This document shows positions 13,701-25,253 of a stretch of 64,000 nucleotides of DNA, piece by piece. The stretch's first letter is position 1. Each line of letters opens with the position of its first letter. Under the pieces are notes generated by a model. The model was not told the origin of the DNA, ran no database searches, and saw nothing but the letters and a program-made list of their open reading frames with translations. The stretch covers positions 31,927,518-31,991,517 of the forward strand of contig OZ023214.1 of NCBI GenBank assembly GCA_963995525.1, written 5' to 3'. The stretch comes from Escarpia spicata. Its lineage: Eukaryota > Annelida > Polychaeta > Sabellida > Siboglinidae. Position numbers and translations under genes: made by a program.

Positions 13701-16700
13701 TGGGCCAAGTACCAAAACCAAAACAACCTGTACGCAACCCTACTGACAGGGCTACCATGAAAGAGAAAATGGTATGCTAGCATATTTGCCACTGGTGTCG
13801 AACCTGAAGTCCTATGTAGGACATAATTGTGTAAATAATATTATGTATGCTGATTATCTCATAGTATTTTGTCCATCCAGCAGGGGATTACAGACCCTTC
13901 TCACCGTCTGTAATCAATGTGGATTAACTCATGACATAAGGTACAATGCCAAAAAGAGTATGGCCCTGATAATTAGAAACAAGAGTTGCAAGACTGTTAA
14001 ATTTCCAAGTTTTATGCTTGGTAATGACAAACTATGTGAGGCAGAATCTGAAAATATTTGGGTCGTATAATTTCAAATAGTATGCTAGATGACAATGATA
14101 TATCTAGACAATGTCGCCAGTAGTATGCACAAGGCAACATGATCATAAGAAAATTTCATGTGTTCAAATGATGTAAAGAAAACATGTTTACTACTTTTTG
14201 CTCACCTATGTATACTGACCATTTATGGTGGAATTTTCATAACTAGGCTATTAGGAAATTGTAAGTCTCTTACTACACTATATTCCGAAAGGTGTTAGGT
14301 TGTGACAGATATTGCAGTGCTAGTGACATGTTTGATTACAATAATTTACCTATCTGTGCTGGTGTTATTATGAATTTGACATGTAGATTTATATGCCGAT
14401 TGCAGTTCTCAAAGAATATTTGATCTGTAGCATTATTAATAGTAACATGTCTAGCATATGGAAATACTGGCTCCATTCCCAGTATATACATTTTGTTGAC
14501 GGGTGATATTTCATTCTGTACATTGTAACTATTGTTTATAACACAAATATAGAACCATGATAATGTACTTATAAGCTGTATGGAGTCTGTGAATAAAGCA
14601 ATTATTATCATGTCTTCATGAACCAATTCCTTCCTCACCATCAATTTATCAATTAGTTTATGTAGTGACAACATGGTAAGGCTTTTTAGAATAATATTTG
14701 TGTTTCATGTCACTGTTACACACCCTGAAAATTGTGGGTAGGTAGAGCAGGTTTTCTTTTATTATTTTCCTGAACAGATATACTTTAGGGTAGTTATTTG
14801 GGTGTGTTCTTCATAGATTTTTATAACGATTTTACCAATCATTTCTTCAGGCCAATATATTAGAAAAACATATCCCATATTCTGACAGCAAGGTATTGGG
14901 TTGGGCACAAATATGTGTTTCCTTTTACTCAGAATTATACAGGAAATAACTTAAGTATCTTCCTTGAAATGTCATAAGAACTTCTACAGGTAGCTACATT
15001 TAATGTAACGGGAAACATAAATGTTCCCCTGTAAAACCTGTCGTGGACTCACTGAGCTGGGATCTCATTCTCTAAACTCCCATCAGCGGTAACGCCAGAA
15101 TAATCAACCAAATGATTGTGGAGAGCAACAGAAAGAGGAGAGAAGAGTTTGCTCTGTAATGGTGTAGTCACTACTACTACCTTCACCAAGCTGCTGCGGA
15201 GTACTACCTTCACTAAGCTGCTACGGAGTGGTAATGGTGTGGTCACTACTACAACCTTCACTAAGCTGCTGCGGAGTGGTAATGGTGTGGTCACTACTAC
15301 TACCTTCACTAAGCTGCTGCGGAGTGGTAATGGTGTGGTCACTACTACTACCTTCACTAAGCTGCTGCGGAGTGGTAATGGTGTGGTCACTACTACAACC
15401 TTCACTAAGCTGCTGCGGAGTGGTAATGGTGTGGTCACTACTACTACCTTCACTAAGCTGCTGCGGAGTGGTAATGGTGTGGTCACTACTACAACCTTCA
15501 CTAAGCTGCTGCGGAGTGGTAATGGTGTGGTCACTACTACTACCTTCACTAAGCTGCTGCGGAGTGGTAATGGTGTGGTCACTACTACTACCTTCACTAA
15601 GCTGCTGCGGAGTGGTAATGGTGTGGTCACTACTACTACCTTCACTAAGCTGCTGCGGAGTGGTAATGGTGTGGTCACTACTACTACCTTCACTAAGCTG
15701 CTGCGGAGTGGTAATGGTGTGGTCACTACTACAACCTTCACTAAGCTGCTGCGGAGTGGTAATGGTGTGGTCACTACTACAACCTTCACTAAGCTGCTGC
15801 GGAGTGGTAATGGTGTGGTCACTACTACAACCTTCACTAAGCTGCTGCGGAGTGGTAATGGTGTGGTCACTACTACTACCTTCACTAAGCTGCTGCGGAG
15901 TGGTAATGGTGTGGTCACTACTACAACCTTCACTAAGCTGCTACGGAGTGGTAATGGTGTGGTCACTACTATTACCTTCACTAAGCTGCTGCGGAGTGGT
16001 AATGGTGTGGTCACTACTACAACCTTCACTAAGCTGCTGCGGAGTGGTAATGGTGTGGTCACTACTACAACCTTCACTAAGCTGCTATGGAGTGGTAATG
16101 GTGTGGTCACTACTACAACCTTCACTAAGCTGCTACGGAGCGGTAATGGTGTGGTCACTACTACAACCTTCACTAAGCTGCTACGGAGCGGTAATGGTGT
16201 GGTCACTACTACAACCTTCACTAAGCTGCTACGGAGCGGTAATGGTGTGGTCACTACTACAACCTTCACTAAGCTGCTACGGAGCGGTAATGGTGTGGTC
16301 ACTATTACTAGCTTCACTAAGCTGTTGCGGTGTGGTAATGGTGTGGTCATTACTACTACCTTCACTAAGCTGCTGCGGAGTGGTAATAGTGTGGTCACTA
16401 CTAATACCTTCACTAAGATGTTGCGGAGTGGAAATGGTGTGGTCATTACTACTACCTTCACTAAGCTGCTGCGGAGTGGTAATGGTGTGGTCCCTACTAC
16501 AACCTTCAATAAGCTGCTACGGAGTGGTAATGGTGTGGTCACTACTACTACCTTCACTAAGCTGCTGCGGAGTGGAAATGGTGTGGTCATTACTACTACC
16601 TTCACTAAGCTGCTGCGGAGTGGTAATGGTGTGGTCCCTACTACTACCTTCACTAAGCTGCTGTGGAGTGGTAATGGTGTGGTCACTACTACTACCTTCA

Positions 16701-19700
16701 CTAAGTTGCTGCGGAGTGGCGTCATGTGCCTGCCAGCCATCATAGCCCTCCGGAAGATCCGTTCTCCGGAAGTACGACTCATTCCAGACGTGGAAATTCC
16801 TACAAGACGGCAGTATGACAAGAAAAGACAATGTACTAATTACATGTTATAATATACTATATAGATAGATAATTTATAATGTACAGAATTTAGTGAATTA
16901 TATCTATATCCTCAGTAATCTGAGCACAGAGGTGCAACTTGCAAGAATCGTAGGGCAAAATCGTGAACAGGAACATGCAAGAGTCATCAAAGGACTGCCA
17001 AAGGTTTAGGGAGGGAATGCTATTTCAAATAAATAAGTCTCGAGTTTGTTAAAGTGAAAGGCAGTTGATTCCAGTCTGGGTTCCTTATGCCTGGGGATAT
17101 ATTTTAAAAAGCAGAAGACTAACCAAATATTCATGACATCAACCATTTTAACAAAAATTAACTTCTGAACACAACATGATCACGCACAACATATTTTATG
17201 TCTCGTTATTTTGAACGTCATGACAACCAGACGTGTGCTCACCAGATGGTGTCGTTCAAGCGTAGCAGGGGTTGTTCGTCCTCCCCCCAGTGGTAGTCAA
17301 TAGTCATACTGCAGTCTGTGTCGTGGGCCGACTCGTAGTTTGTGACCGACCGCGTCGCAACTCCCAGCGCACGCATCACTGAAACCACAGGCACCAGGGA
17401 GCGTCTCACTAAGCTAATGAGCTCATCAGAAAATCCATCATTAAACAAAATCCGTTGTTTAATTGAAGCTTTTTCAAAATGCAAAAAGCTGCCGCCATAT
17501 CACCAAGGAGACTATTTCTGTGACACACTGGCGAAAGTGTCCGGGTAGCATGTCATGGTGCTTTCACCATGCTGGATTATTTTTAATGAGTGAAGTCGAT
17601 TTTAAAGAGCAAAATCAGGCTTATGAGCTGATAAGAATGTCAGTAAAACAGTGCCTATCAGTGCTGTGTACTGTAATGCTCTGTGTGGTGTACCATACCA
17701 CATGCCTGTGCTACATATTTTATGCAGTATCTGGTATGGTATATGGTTGAAATCATGATGCTGCAAGATGTTTTCTTGTGTATCTTTAACACACAAACAA
17801 ATATGTTTAAAACATTACGATAAGAGTTTCCATTTATATCTCATTCTGTATTAACAAAAACTCTGATGTGCTCGCTTGATAGTATTCTCGATCCCAAATC
17901 ATTTGAATTCTGCGCAAGGAAAATGTGTTCAGTGGCTATAACAGTGGCGCCACACAGTGGATTGGGATTCAGGTCACTGATTGGACATAGAAAGTAGACT
18001 CCACCAGACTAAGACAAGATGATAAATAGGGCAAACCATTAAAATCTTTGTGAGGAATTGTGGCACAATACAAAGACTACCTAAATGCTACAGAAAATTA
18101 TTACGAGTGATAACATTCCTTACTACAGGTATGGTGTGTTGGAGATCAACAAAATCACGATATCTTGTCTGATTTTAACTACTTGACACTATGCCCCAAT
18201 AACAGAATTGTATACAGAAAATAATTAATTAAGAGTTATAATAATCCTTACTACAGGTGTGATGTATTGTGCATAAAAAAAAGATATTTTGTCTGATTTT
18301 AACTACCCCAATAAAAAAATTGTGAAGTTCATTCTCAAAAACAGCTACCCGGTACTCATCAGTAATATGCCTGTGTAGTCTTACTTGAGGTTACTAAGCC
18401 AGCGAAGACCCAGCATTGGCCGTAACACACAGTGTGGCCATCCTCCATGTACTTGTGGAGAATCTCGACGCTGCCAGTCCATGCCCATGGCTCTACTGTG
18501 TCTTTGGAGTATGTGTTGGACCATCTGCCTTTCAGTACCCCGCCGTCATTGTCACTGGCATTAGCCTGGGCAACATTGTGAAGGTACATTCAATGCCACA
18601 CAATCATTAACATATATATTTATTGAAGGAGTACCAGACACTACGCCAGCCCACTACCATACAACATAACCTTTGCTAGAATGTTACTTGTGTACAGTGC
18701 TTTAACAATGTGCTGTTACATTGTTAAAAAATAAACTGATGTTTATGTCACATTAGAGTTAGCCTTTGGTCATAATAAAATCTACATTTTAGTTAGCTTC
18801 TGGGTCATGTATATTTGAGATGGCCTGATAATAATATGACAATCTATATAGTGCTTTTTTCAGCCTATTTTCATTTCAAAGGCACTTTACAAATTCATTA
18901 AAACAAGTCATACATACTAAAAAACTCAACTAGTGTATTTAAAAAAAAGCAAAGTTAAAAAAACTATACAATATGCATTAAAGAGATTATTTGATTTATA
19001 ACTAATTTAGTCTGTGGTCATTTACACCAATGATGTAGCAATTACAAGGTCCAGACAATGAAAAACTTGTGTTAACATACTGGAAGTGTACAAATATATA
19101 CACAAGGTACCCTCTCGTTCACTCACTTGTGCAGTTAGATGACAATAATTTTTATTATGGAGATTTTATCACTGATTAGCATCATGCACACAAAGCTTGT
19201 TTTGTCAACTCACCATAGCTGAGATTGTGCGGACGACATGCACAATATTTCCACATGCCTCGTCAGCAATGTCTGACCTATGCAGCAGCTCTAGTGCTGC
19301 CTTCAGTGTCACGCTCTCGAACTACACACCAAGACACAGGTGTAGGAGAACGCAAACAGCGCAGTCAGCAATGTTGTATTGTCTGGACATGTTTCAAGTG
19401 TATGCAGTTTACATAAATATACATGGCGTATATAATTATTGTGTGTGTGTGTGTGCATGCGTGCATGCGTGTGTGTGTGTATACATGCATGCACACACAC
19501 CAGCAGCAGCCTCATTCCAGTCCTCAGTTAAGGTGGTGAAACTTGATTGCTGTAGAATATATTAAATGTCATGTACCTGGCCATAGTTCCACGGCATAGC
19601 TTGCTGACTATTAAATGTGCCAGTCCATATTCTGCCTGTTTCATTCATGACATACTCCATCCTCTCTGTGGGGCTACTCATGTAAACATCGTCATCTAAA

Positions 19701-21969
19701 GTTCAACAAATACACAGTCGCCTTACAGTGGCCTATTACGGCTATAAATGAAGCAACAGGCGTTCACACTAACTTAACAACTGAGCGCCTCAGTGAATGA
19801 GTTCATTGTCAGGTTGATATCAATCTTTGGGAGACTGCCTGCTCTCACTCATTTTCAGTAGGACTTCCCAAGAGCCTTATCGAGTTTGATATTTTCTGCA
19901 CACGCATGTACCCACACACTCACGTGCACAGCTGTACACTCAGACAGGAACACACTGCACGCATGCATACACACACACATGCACACACACAGCTACATGC
20001 ACACATGCATGGACAGTCATTCACAGGCACATACATACAGTTACATGCACGCATGCACCCACACTCAGTTGCATTTGGACTGACTCACTAAACTTTCCTA
20101 AAGTAAAATAATTGTAAGAACAGAACAGTGCACATTACCACATTAACAACAACCACTCATTGGTGGGACACTTACCAGGGCACCACGGGTTAAAGATGAG
20201 GTAGAACGCCATGTCTGTAATTGCGTGTCTTATCTCCTTGTAGTTGGCCTTCTTGGTCTTGTGCTGTGTCTCTACGGCCAAGTAATATGGGCCAACTATG
20301 GCAGTCGCTGCAGACACCACAGTGTACGTGACACAATCATTCTGCTCCATCCTCTTCACAGAGGCTTCCCACTCCTTCTTATTCTTATGCCCAGGGTCCC
20401 CAGACACCTGGATGTGAATCACTGTCCCTTTGCTCTGCCGTGGCCTAGACCCTGCAATTAAAGGTACGTTCTTCTATAGTGTGATATCCAGTAAGTAGGA
20501 CTGCATAAAACACTCTACACTTCACCGCCTGGCAGACTGAACATCATCTTGATTTCTCTGGGAAGCATTCAGCCACACTGCAATTATTGCATGAAACTAT
20601 TCATACAAATATCCACCAATATTTATATATATATAGCTAGCATAAACAGCACTTACCAGTTGCAAACTGCAGCACAATGTGGTCCGTTAATTCATCATAG
20701 GGTCTGTTAAAAGCCACAGTGATATCAAATGCTTGACCTCTTCTCAAAATAAGTTCTGTCATATCATAGTCACTCGTATGATGAGCTGCCTTGTTTTCTC
20801 TAATATGAAAGCCGACATCGACTGCTTTCAGCAAGTTCGGTCCTGAAACCCATAATATGAATAACTTGTAGAAGACAGAAATATAAATTTATGATAACTT
20901 TGTTACCCCGGGTAGTTTGATATTGTAAATCCAAGAGGGACCAGGAAGCATGTGCTACATTAAGTTGGGGAAAGTTATAGAAATATTCTTCTGGACAGTG
21001 GAGTAAGATTTTGTTGCTGAGAACATACACTTTCCAAAGTCACTGGTACAGCTCTATTGCAAATGAGAGATTATCTTACTAATATACTAGTGAATGTTAT
21101 GTTCCTGGAAGCCAAATCAATGCCTCCCGAAATGGAAGAAATCATATGTTGTTTGGAAGCGGAAGAGCATACCTTTAGTACATTTAAATTAAAAGCAATC
21201 GGTCCTATTAGTTGTACATTCAGATAAGCTTGAAACTTCAACATATAGGTTTGGTCCACATATGATTACAACCAAAAAAGTTAAATTGACAAAAATCATC
21301 CCAATGAGCAGTAACAATTGAAAATCACAAATAAAAATGTCATCCTAACAATTTGTTATCGTCCAAAACTTTATTTCATAAGAATAATCATCCAGAGACT
21401 TGTCATACATTAACAAATATTGAAGATGGCACTGATCTGAATTGTTTATAGTTACAATTCAAAATATGAAAACTGTACAATAGATCTATCTAGAGGCAGG
21501 ATGGATGAATGCGACGATGTAATTTTATATCTCAGCATTATATAACTTTTTGTAACACCTGTTTTTCTACGAAATATTGTACAGATAACTTTTGTCATGT
21601 ATATGTTCATGTATTTTTGATTATGAATAAAGATGATAATAACATCACAACAATTTTTTTAACTACTTATTCAGCGATACACTTCACTAGATTTCATCAC
21701 ATTAATTATCTGGATGTGCTGCATCATACATCTTAAAATATAGAGGTTTACGATGTATACTTAACAGATACAGCAAGGTTTCAGTGCCACGCAACCAATA
21801 ATAGTTATACAAATATAATTATGTACTAAATAAATATGTAATTTGTTAGAAAACGATGATACGATACCTTCATCTACAATCTCAGTTAGAACTGGCAGAT
21901 TTTCTTGAAACTCCTCTTCTGTGAGTTGAATATATCTACCCTGTCTGTCGTTTCCTGTGATGTGCTTCA
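4772..21969 (-). CDS. Transglutaminase (factor XIIIa/TGM family), 14 exons seen, 5' end not found
   Basis: Exons in transcript order: 21969-21868, 20842-20657, 20451-20176, 19695-19577, 19321-19214, 18565-18385, 17378-17243, 16799-16696, 11978-11863, 11396-11270, 7532-7251, 6717-6557, 5780-5641, 4994-4772. All phases agree, giving about 753 residues. The enzyme makes Ca2+-dependent isopeptide cross-links between Gln and Lys side chains. The N-terminal beta-sandwich has [18 protein letters not shown]. The core has the active site [10 protein letters not shown] (Cys), NFHVWNE (His) and QAHDATPQ (Asp), so the triad is intact. The core ends with [12 protein letters not shown] and FVFAEVNGD. Two C-terminal barrels follow, ending in [18 protein letters not shown]. 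The first exon listed begins with a splice acceptor (TTTTAG at 21970-21975), so at least one 5' exon is missing. Introns carry SINEs, two LINE fragments and two splice-junction minisatellites. The paralogue type cannot be assigned. Confidence 0.95.
6847..7135 (+). repeat. tRNA-related SINE, copy 1
   Basis: The head is a degenerate tRNA-like segment (B-box-like gtgtttcgaatcttgg). The body shares long blocks with 53670-53975: gtgttgaaacttgggcaatt, tgcctgtgtctttc, actataagccattggt, ggggaagtaaaaga and cgtggactcac. It lies in a transglutaminase intron, opposite in sense to the gene. Confidence 0.75.
7575..9571. other. Transglutaminase intron, left part: no gene recognised
   Basis: No exon of the gene or other coding region was recognised. 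A repeat-like start (tagtgcacgtccaatg with cagcgctttacagagg) lies at 7582-7625. A ~95-bp direct duplication of an AT-rich segment occurs at about 8276-8420 (gctacaata, then atatatttatataatcattg, twice). Confidence 0.5.
9572..10329 (-). mobile_element. Internally deleted non-LTR retrotransposon fragment (CR1/L2-like)
   Basis: Reading the minus strand, 10329-10033 resembles the zinc-finger ORF1 of CR1/L2-type elements, with FHWFCPPCD and a Cys-rich end. After frame breaks comes the C-terminal tail of a reverse-transcriptase polyprotein at 9910-9572 ([20 protein letters not shown], then [10 protein letters not shown]), a hallmark tail of these LINEs. The endonuclease and polymerase core are missing between them, so this copy arose with a large internal deletion. 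It sits in a transglutaminase intron in the same sense as the gene. Confidence 0.75.
10330..11269. other. Transglutaminase intron, no further features seen
   Basis: AT-rich sequence without a recognisable exon or transposon protein. Confidence 0.4.
11863..11978 (-). CDS. Transglutaminase exon [16 protein letters not shown]; its 5' end seeds a minisatellite
   Basis: It encodes [16 protein letters not shown], then [17 protein letters not shown] and KIHWL, matching the conserved CGPxxVxAIxxG and DTPFVFAEVNxD blocks that follow the catalytic Asp. Acceptor CCAG at 11979-11982, donor CTG|GTAAGG. The two bases at its start complete Gly with the previous exon (SE-G). The acceptor and the first ~14-20 exon bases recur about 25 times upstream. 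Confidence 0.93.
11979..13186 (-). repeat. Minisatellite built on the transglutaminase 3' splice site (48/47-bp unit, ~25 copies)
   Basis: On the minus strand each unit contains a T/G-rich stretch, then gcgccag (3' splice site), then gcatgatgcggtgt, which equals the first 14 bases of the exon at 11978. Units are 48 or 47 bp, the difference being cacaacaca versus ccaacaca; the exon-proximal unit is 46 bp. The outermost copy (13150-13186) keeps about 20 exon-like bases, including tggatctg for the exon's tggacctg. This shows the exon border was the source. Any acceptor upstream of the real one leads into a TGA at 12005-12007 in the proximal copy. Confidence 0.9.
13200..14430 (+). mobile_element. 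Degenerate CR1/L2-like LINE fragment
   Basis: A lysine-rich ORF1-like end ([17 protein letters not shown]) at about 13650-13720 is followed directly by a reverse-transcriptase palm fragment at 13774-14070 with [15 protein letters not shown], where the catalytic YADD is mutated to YADY. Similarity continues past a stop to about 14420 ([33 protein letters not shown]). Frameshifts, stops and missing 5' parts show a dead copy. It lies between the two splice-site minisatellites of one intron, opposite in sense to the gene. Confidence 0.75.
15035..15115 (+). repeat. 3' part of the tRNA-related SINE family, copy 3
   Basis: It contains aacctgtcgtggactcac and gggatctcattctctaaact, matching the 3' part of the copies at 6847-7135 and 53670-53975. 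It lies just left of the donor-side minisatellite. Confidence 0.6.
15163..16695 (-). repeat. Minisatellite built on the transglutaminase 5' splice site (48-bp unit, ~31 copies)
   Basis: Minus-strand unit: actccgcagcagcttagtgaag (exon end) followed by gtagtagtgaccacaccatt and acc (intron start), 48 bp. The 22-base exon part equals the end of the exon at 16696. Copies next to the exon carry gtagtag after gaag; many distal copies carry gttgtag. Because 48 is divisible by three, both strands stay open over about 1.7 kb, so long repetitive frames here are by-products. In the exon's own frame, CCGTAG in the fifth copy is a stop (16517-16519). The outermost two copies are shortened. Confidence 0.92.
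16696..16799 (-). CDS. Transglutaminase exon with catalytic His and Asp; its 3' end seeds a minisatellite
   Basis: The exon translates to [18 protein letters not shown], then [16 protein letters not shown]. His of NFHVW and Asp of HDATPQ are the second and third triad residues. Acceptor TCTTGTAG and donor GAAG|GTAGTAG. The last 22 bases of the exon (from the Thr codon of DATPQ) plus about 26 intron bases form the 48-bp unit repeated downstream to about 15163. The exon border used here is the first copy. Three further in-frame donors exist in the next copies. Confidence 0.92.
17405..17640 (-). repeat. Interspersed repeat family A, copy 1
   Basis: In minus sense it runs from ttcttatcagctcataagcc, through gctctttaaaat and gtgtcacagaaatagt, to acggattttgtttaatgatg. 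The same order of blocks occurs at 46605-46800 (+) and, shortened, at 26063-26200 (+). It starts only about 27 bases from the transglutaminase exon at 17378. Confidence 0.75.
18105..18335. repeat. Diverged direct duplication of about 110-130 bp
   Basis: Two adjacent copies share ccttactacagg, then tgtctgattttaactac, then ccccaataa-like ends (18118-18205 and 18246-18320). No protein or transposon similarity was recognised. Confidence 0.55.
18385..18565 (-). CDS. Transglutaminase exon with the catalytic cysteine
   Basis: The exon encodes 60 residues starting [15 protein letters not shown] and ending [14 protein letters not shown]. The Cys of GQCWVFA is the nucleophile in all active animal transglutaminases, and the tryptophan after it is also present. 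Acceptor TTGCCCAG and donor A|GTAAG are good. It begins in phase 0 after the 19214 exon (RTISAM) and ends with one base that completes an ATG with the next exon ([12 protein letters not shown]). Confidence 0.93.
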
Positions 21970-22303
21970 CTAAAATGCTCGTTTTTCGACTAATTAGAGC
22001 AGAAAAAGGTCATGTCAGTGATTGTCACAATTATCCTCTTGTGTCAGTGTTTGCAGCTTTGGGCTGGTCAGACTTAAGTTACGGCTTCTTTTAGACCAAT
22101 ATTTTACTTTTAGACCTTCCTTCTCCGTGATAAATTATATGCAAAAATCTAGAAATTTTTTACAAACAATTATTTGGTGAAATATATCCTATGGCTTATG
22201 TTAATCAAAATCAAAGATATTTTAAGAACCTTTCTGTCAGAATACAAATTGGGAAGTCCTTACTAATAGAAATAATGTCAGTTTATTGTGCCTTTAATGT
22301 TTG

Positions 22304-22334
<31 letters not shown>

Positions 22335-23320
22335 CTGTCTAGATAGTAAATTTATGTATAGGAAGTTACAGCAGCATAGCAGACCTTACCCAGGGGAATT
22401 TTGTAGTGTATTTCGTAAAATGACTAAAAGACTTGTGTATTTAACTGGCCCAGATATATTGTACATGAGAAGTACACACCTCATGTCAATTAATTCTTAG
22501 GTGACTAAAATATAAAATCTTTGTCACTCTTACTGCAATACTAAAACACACTCTACCAAGTTACGTTTAATGGACAACATTCCAAGAAAACCAGTCGTCC
22601 ACACATTAAAGATGAGACCATCTTCAGAAGGTTCCGTCGTTATCACAGCAATGACCCCAATGTGCAGACTTTTCCATCAGTGATGGGACAGTTTTGGAGC
22701 ACTGGTCAACATCTTTGTTAGGATAAGGATTTCGACCAGAACCTAGAAGATGCCTTCTTACAATTTGACAATGGACGATTTTTGGGACTGTAATTATAAC
22801 CTTTAATTGCTGGGATGCATCCAACTTGAAATTAATCTGACATATACGCGATCTTACACACACTGACTTAGCCTCAGCCTCAGCGTCATCCACTGTTCCA
22901 GTCACGACTGAATTAAGTTAGTTTTATCAAAAAGAATATATGCCGTCTATTTGTTTGGTTTTATTAAACTGACGGCAAAGTCAAAAGTGATTAATTTAAC
23001 GAAACTTTCCGAAAGGTCAAAAGTAAAACACGCAAATTACAATATATCAAAGTTCAAACTCTCACTCAATTAACATCACCGACAAAGAAGTGTTTGTCGT
23101 ATGCGCACTCTCCCTACTCCCTCTACTCCCATGTCCATGGCTTTGCCTTCTGACATGGACCGACGTACTAGTGCCCATCGTGAATCCTAATAAGTTAAGT
23201 TATAGAATACGTATCTTAGACTTTCACCTAAACACCGAAGTTGAGATGTTAAAGATAGGTGTTGCAAGAAGAATTGTCGCCGCTATAACAATTTTATTTT
23301 ACTCGTCAATAAGCAACACA
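21970..23320. other. Upstream of the known transglutaminase exons
   Basis: The missing 5' exon(s) and promoter of the transglutaminase should lie here or further right, but no convincing start exon was found. An (AT)n run lies at about 22304-22331. A 93-codon minus-strand frame at 22624-22905 has no recognised similarity and is not called as a gene. Confidence 0.4.
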
Positions 23321-23329
23321 ATTAAATCA

Positions 23330-24690
23330 CTGTTACATTTACTAGCATCACTGATTGCGAGTCCCAGACCATCAGCGTATCTGCCGACTGTTTCCACGAG
23401 ATGCTGCAGGCCCTGGGTGGTGTCTGAGAGGGTGGCAATGTCATCAGCAAAGTCCAGACGCTCCTCCTTAACCCACGCAATCTCTTCTTTGACTCGTGTT
23501 GCCAGCCGCATGACCCAGTTGATGTTTTGTAGTTGTAACATAAAACATTTAATGGGAAACAAAAGGCAACTTGTTGGTGTTATGCACCTAAAAGTGTTAA
23601 TACTAACTAACCCTTCGCAACTACAATCAACATGTTCACATCAGTGGTTAACTCAGAATGTGGTCTCTATACCTGCCAACTCTCCCGGAATTTCCGGGAG
23701 TCTGCTGGATTTTGGGTGTCTCCCAGAATACAACCGACAAATCTCGTGGATTTTAGTTGAAAATAAATCTCCAATAGCATCCCCCCCATCTTTCTGTGTC
23801 AACATCCAAGGGGCACAAACAACGCGGCTATTGAAAAATTTACGCCGCCGCGCCACCGTAACTTCGGTTTCTCCGCTGCCTCAACACGACTAATGATATC
23901 GAAAGAAGTGGGTGCTGTTGAAAATGTTTCGCGGCGGCGTTCACAATTTCTTAAGATCTAGGGGGGGGGGCACATTCAACAGGTCTACGGTGGTACATTC
24001 AACAAATCTAGAGGGGCACGCTACTCTAGCGCACGCAGAGAGCGGCTAAATTCAAAAGGTCCAGGGGGCACGTGCCCCCAAGGTCCCCCTGGACACGCCT
24101 GTGCATACAATTTAATTGCTGTGTCTTCAACGATATTATTCTAGTAAACTACAGGTGTAATATCAGGGGCGTGTCCAGAGAGGGTAGTCTAGGCCTCTAG
24201 GGGGGCACACAACCTCTACTGAGGGCTGAACCAAATGGTGTGGAACATTGTTCGCTGCCCCGTCACCGTAACTTCAGCTTCTCCGCTGTCTCGGTTCGAC
24301 TGGTGACATTGGAAAACAGGGGTGGAAAGGGGTGCTGTTAAAATGTTTTCGTAGCTGCGCGCGGTCGTAACTTTATCTTCTTATCGCTGTCTCGCGCTGT
24401 CTCCAGTGACGCGGGAACGAAATTCATATTGGGGGGGGGGGGGTTGCACAGTTGTTGTACATTCGTTTTTGCTTTGAGGCGGTTCAGGCTGAACAAATTT
24501 CAGTCCTAGGAAATAAGTCTTCCGTGACGTCGCGATTTGAGACTTCGAGCATTCCAGCCAAGAAGAGGATAAACAGTATTGATGCTATGACGCCGCCTTG
24601 TTTTACTCAGTGTGTAACAGGAAATGCATCTGTCACCTTGCCATCGACCATCACATGGGTTTGCAAGCCATCGTGAAACGCCCGCACCAA
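23330..24690 (-). mobile_element. LINE reverse-transcriptase fragment split by an insertion
   Basis: In minus sense, 24690-24440 encodes a reverse-transcriptase piece (SFHDGLQTHVMVDGKV type, then FPVTH-stop-VKQGGVIASILF, equivalent to the GVKQGC motif). 23560-23330 encodes the next part with LDFADDIATLSDTTQGLQ, keeping the catalytic ADD. About 0.85 kb of unrelated G-rich repeat (about 23600-24435) interrupts them. Stops and frame changes show a dead copy. Confidence 0.75.
23600..24443. repeat. Repeat insertion with G runs inside the LINE fragment
   Basis: It includes ctcccggaatttccgggag (inner palindrome at 23682-23700), poly-G runs at about 23961-23969 and 24431-24443, and gggggcacgtgcccccaagg. 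Related blocks recur inside it (ccaccgtaacttcggtttct near 23860 and caccgtaacttcagcttctc near 24265), so it contains a degenerate internal duplication. Confidence 0.6.
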
Positions 24691-25253
24691 TGAAACAAAC
24701 TTGTCAAGGCAGCCATACTTTACTCTAATGACATGATTACATTAACTCTGTGTGCATGCGTGTGCGCACGTGCCCATGTGTGACCGTGTAGTGCATGTTT
24801 GTGTCTGTGTGACTGTGTGGTGCTTGTATGTGTGTGTGTGCGTGTGTGACTACGACTCATATGGGTGTATTAATAAAACATTATATAAATCAATGTTTAT
24901 AAAGGAATAATATAAAGCTACCTATATCATGTCACACTTTATTAAACAAAATGGTCCACACGGGATACATCAAAAAACGTATGTTTGGATCCGCACATAT
25001 TTCTTATTATTGTTTTCCAACAGTAATTTCCTACACTAATTCGTTTCCTTCTCCATCGCATCCCCAGTCCGTTGTCACACAGAAGATATCATACACTCGT
25101 GATAATCATCGTATACGTATGTGTAAATATAATTCAATATGAGGTCACAGGAAGACGGCATATAACATGCCATATGACCACCATGCAACACAACTCAAAT
25201 TTTTAAAAACGGTTGTTTTGTGTACGTATACTGTTATGTTGTTGCAAAATAAA

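Noticed and set aside
15049..16852. Three open frames of 505-590 codons on both strands, apparently long repetitive proteins
   Set aside because: They arise because the 48-bp satellite unit is divisible by three and happens to lack stops in those frames. None continues the transglutaminase exon's frame, which meets a TAG at 16517-16519.
22624..22905. 93-codon minus frame upstream of the transglutaminase as a missing 5' exon
   Set aside because: It has no resemblance to transglutaminase N-termini and no phase-compatible donor before its stop was recognised.
23090..23893. 267-codon + strand frame with a signal-like N-terminus
   Set aside because: It overlaps an antisense LINE reverse-transcriptase fragment and the G-rich repeat. 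No similarity, and the composition follows the repeats.
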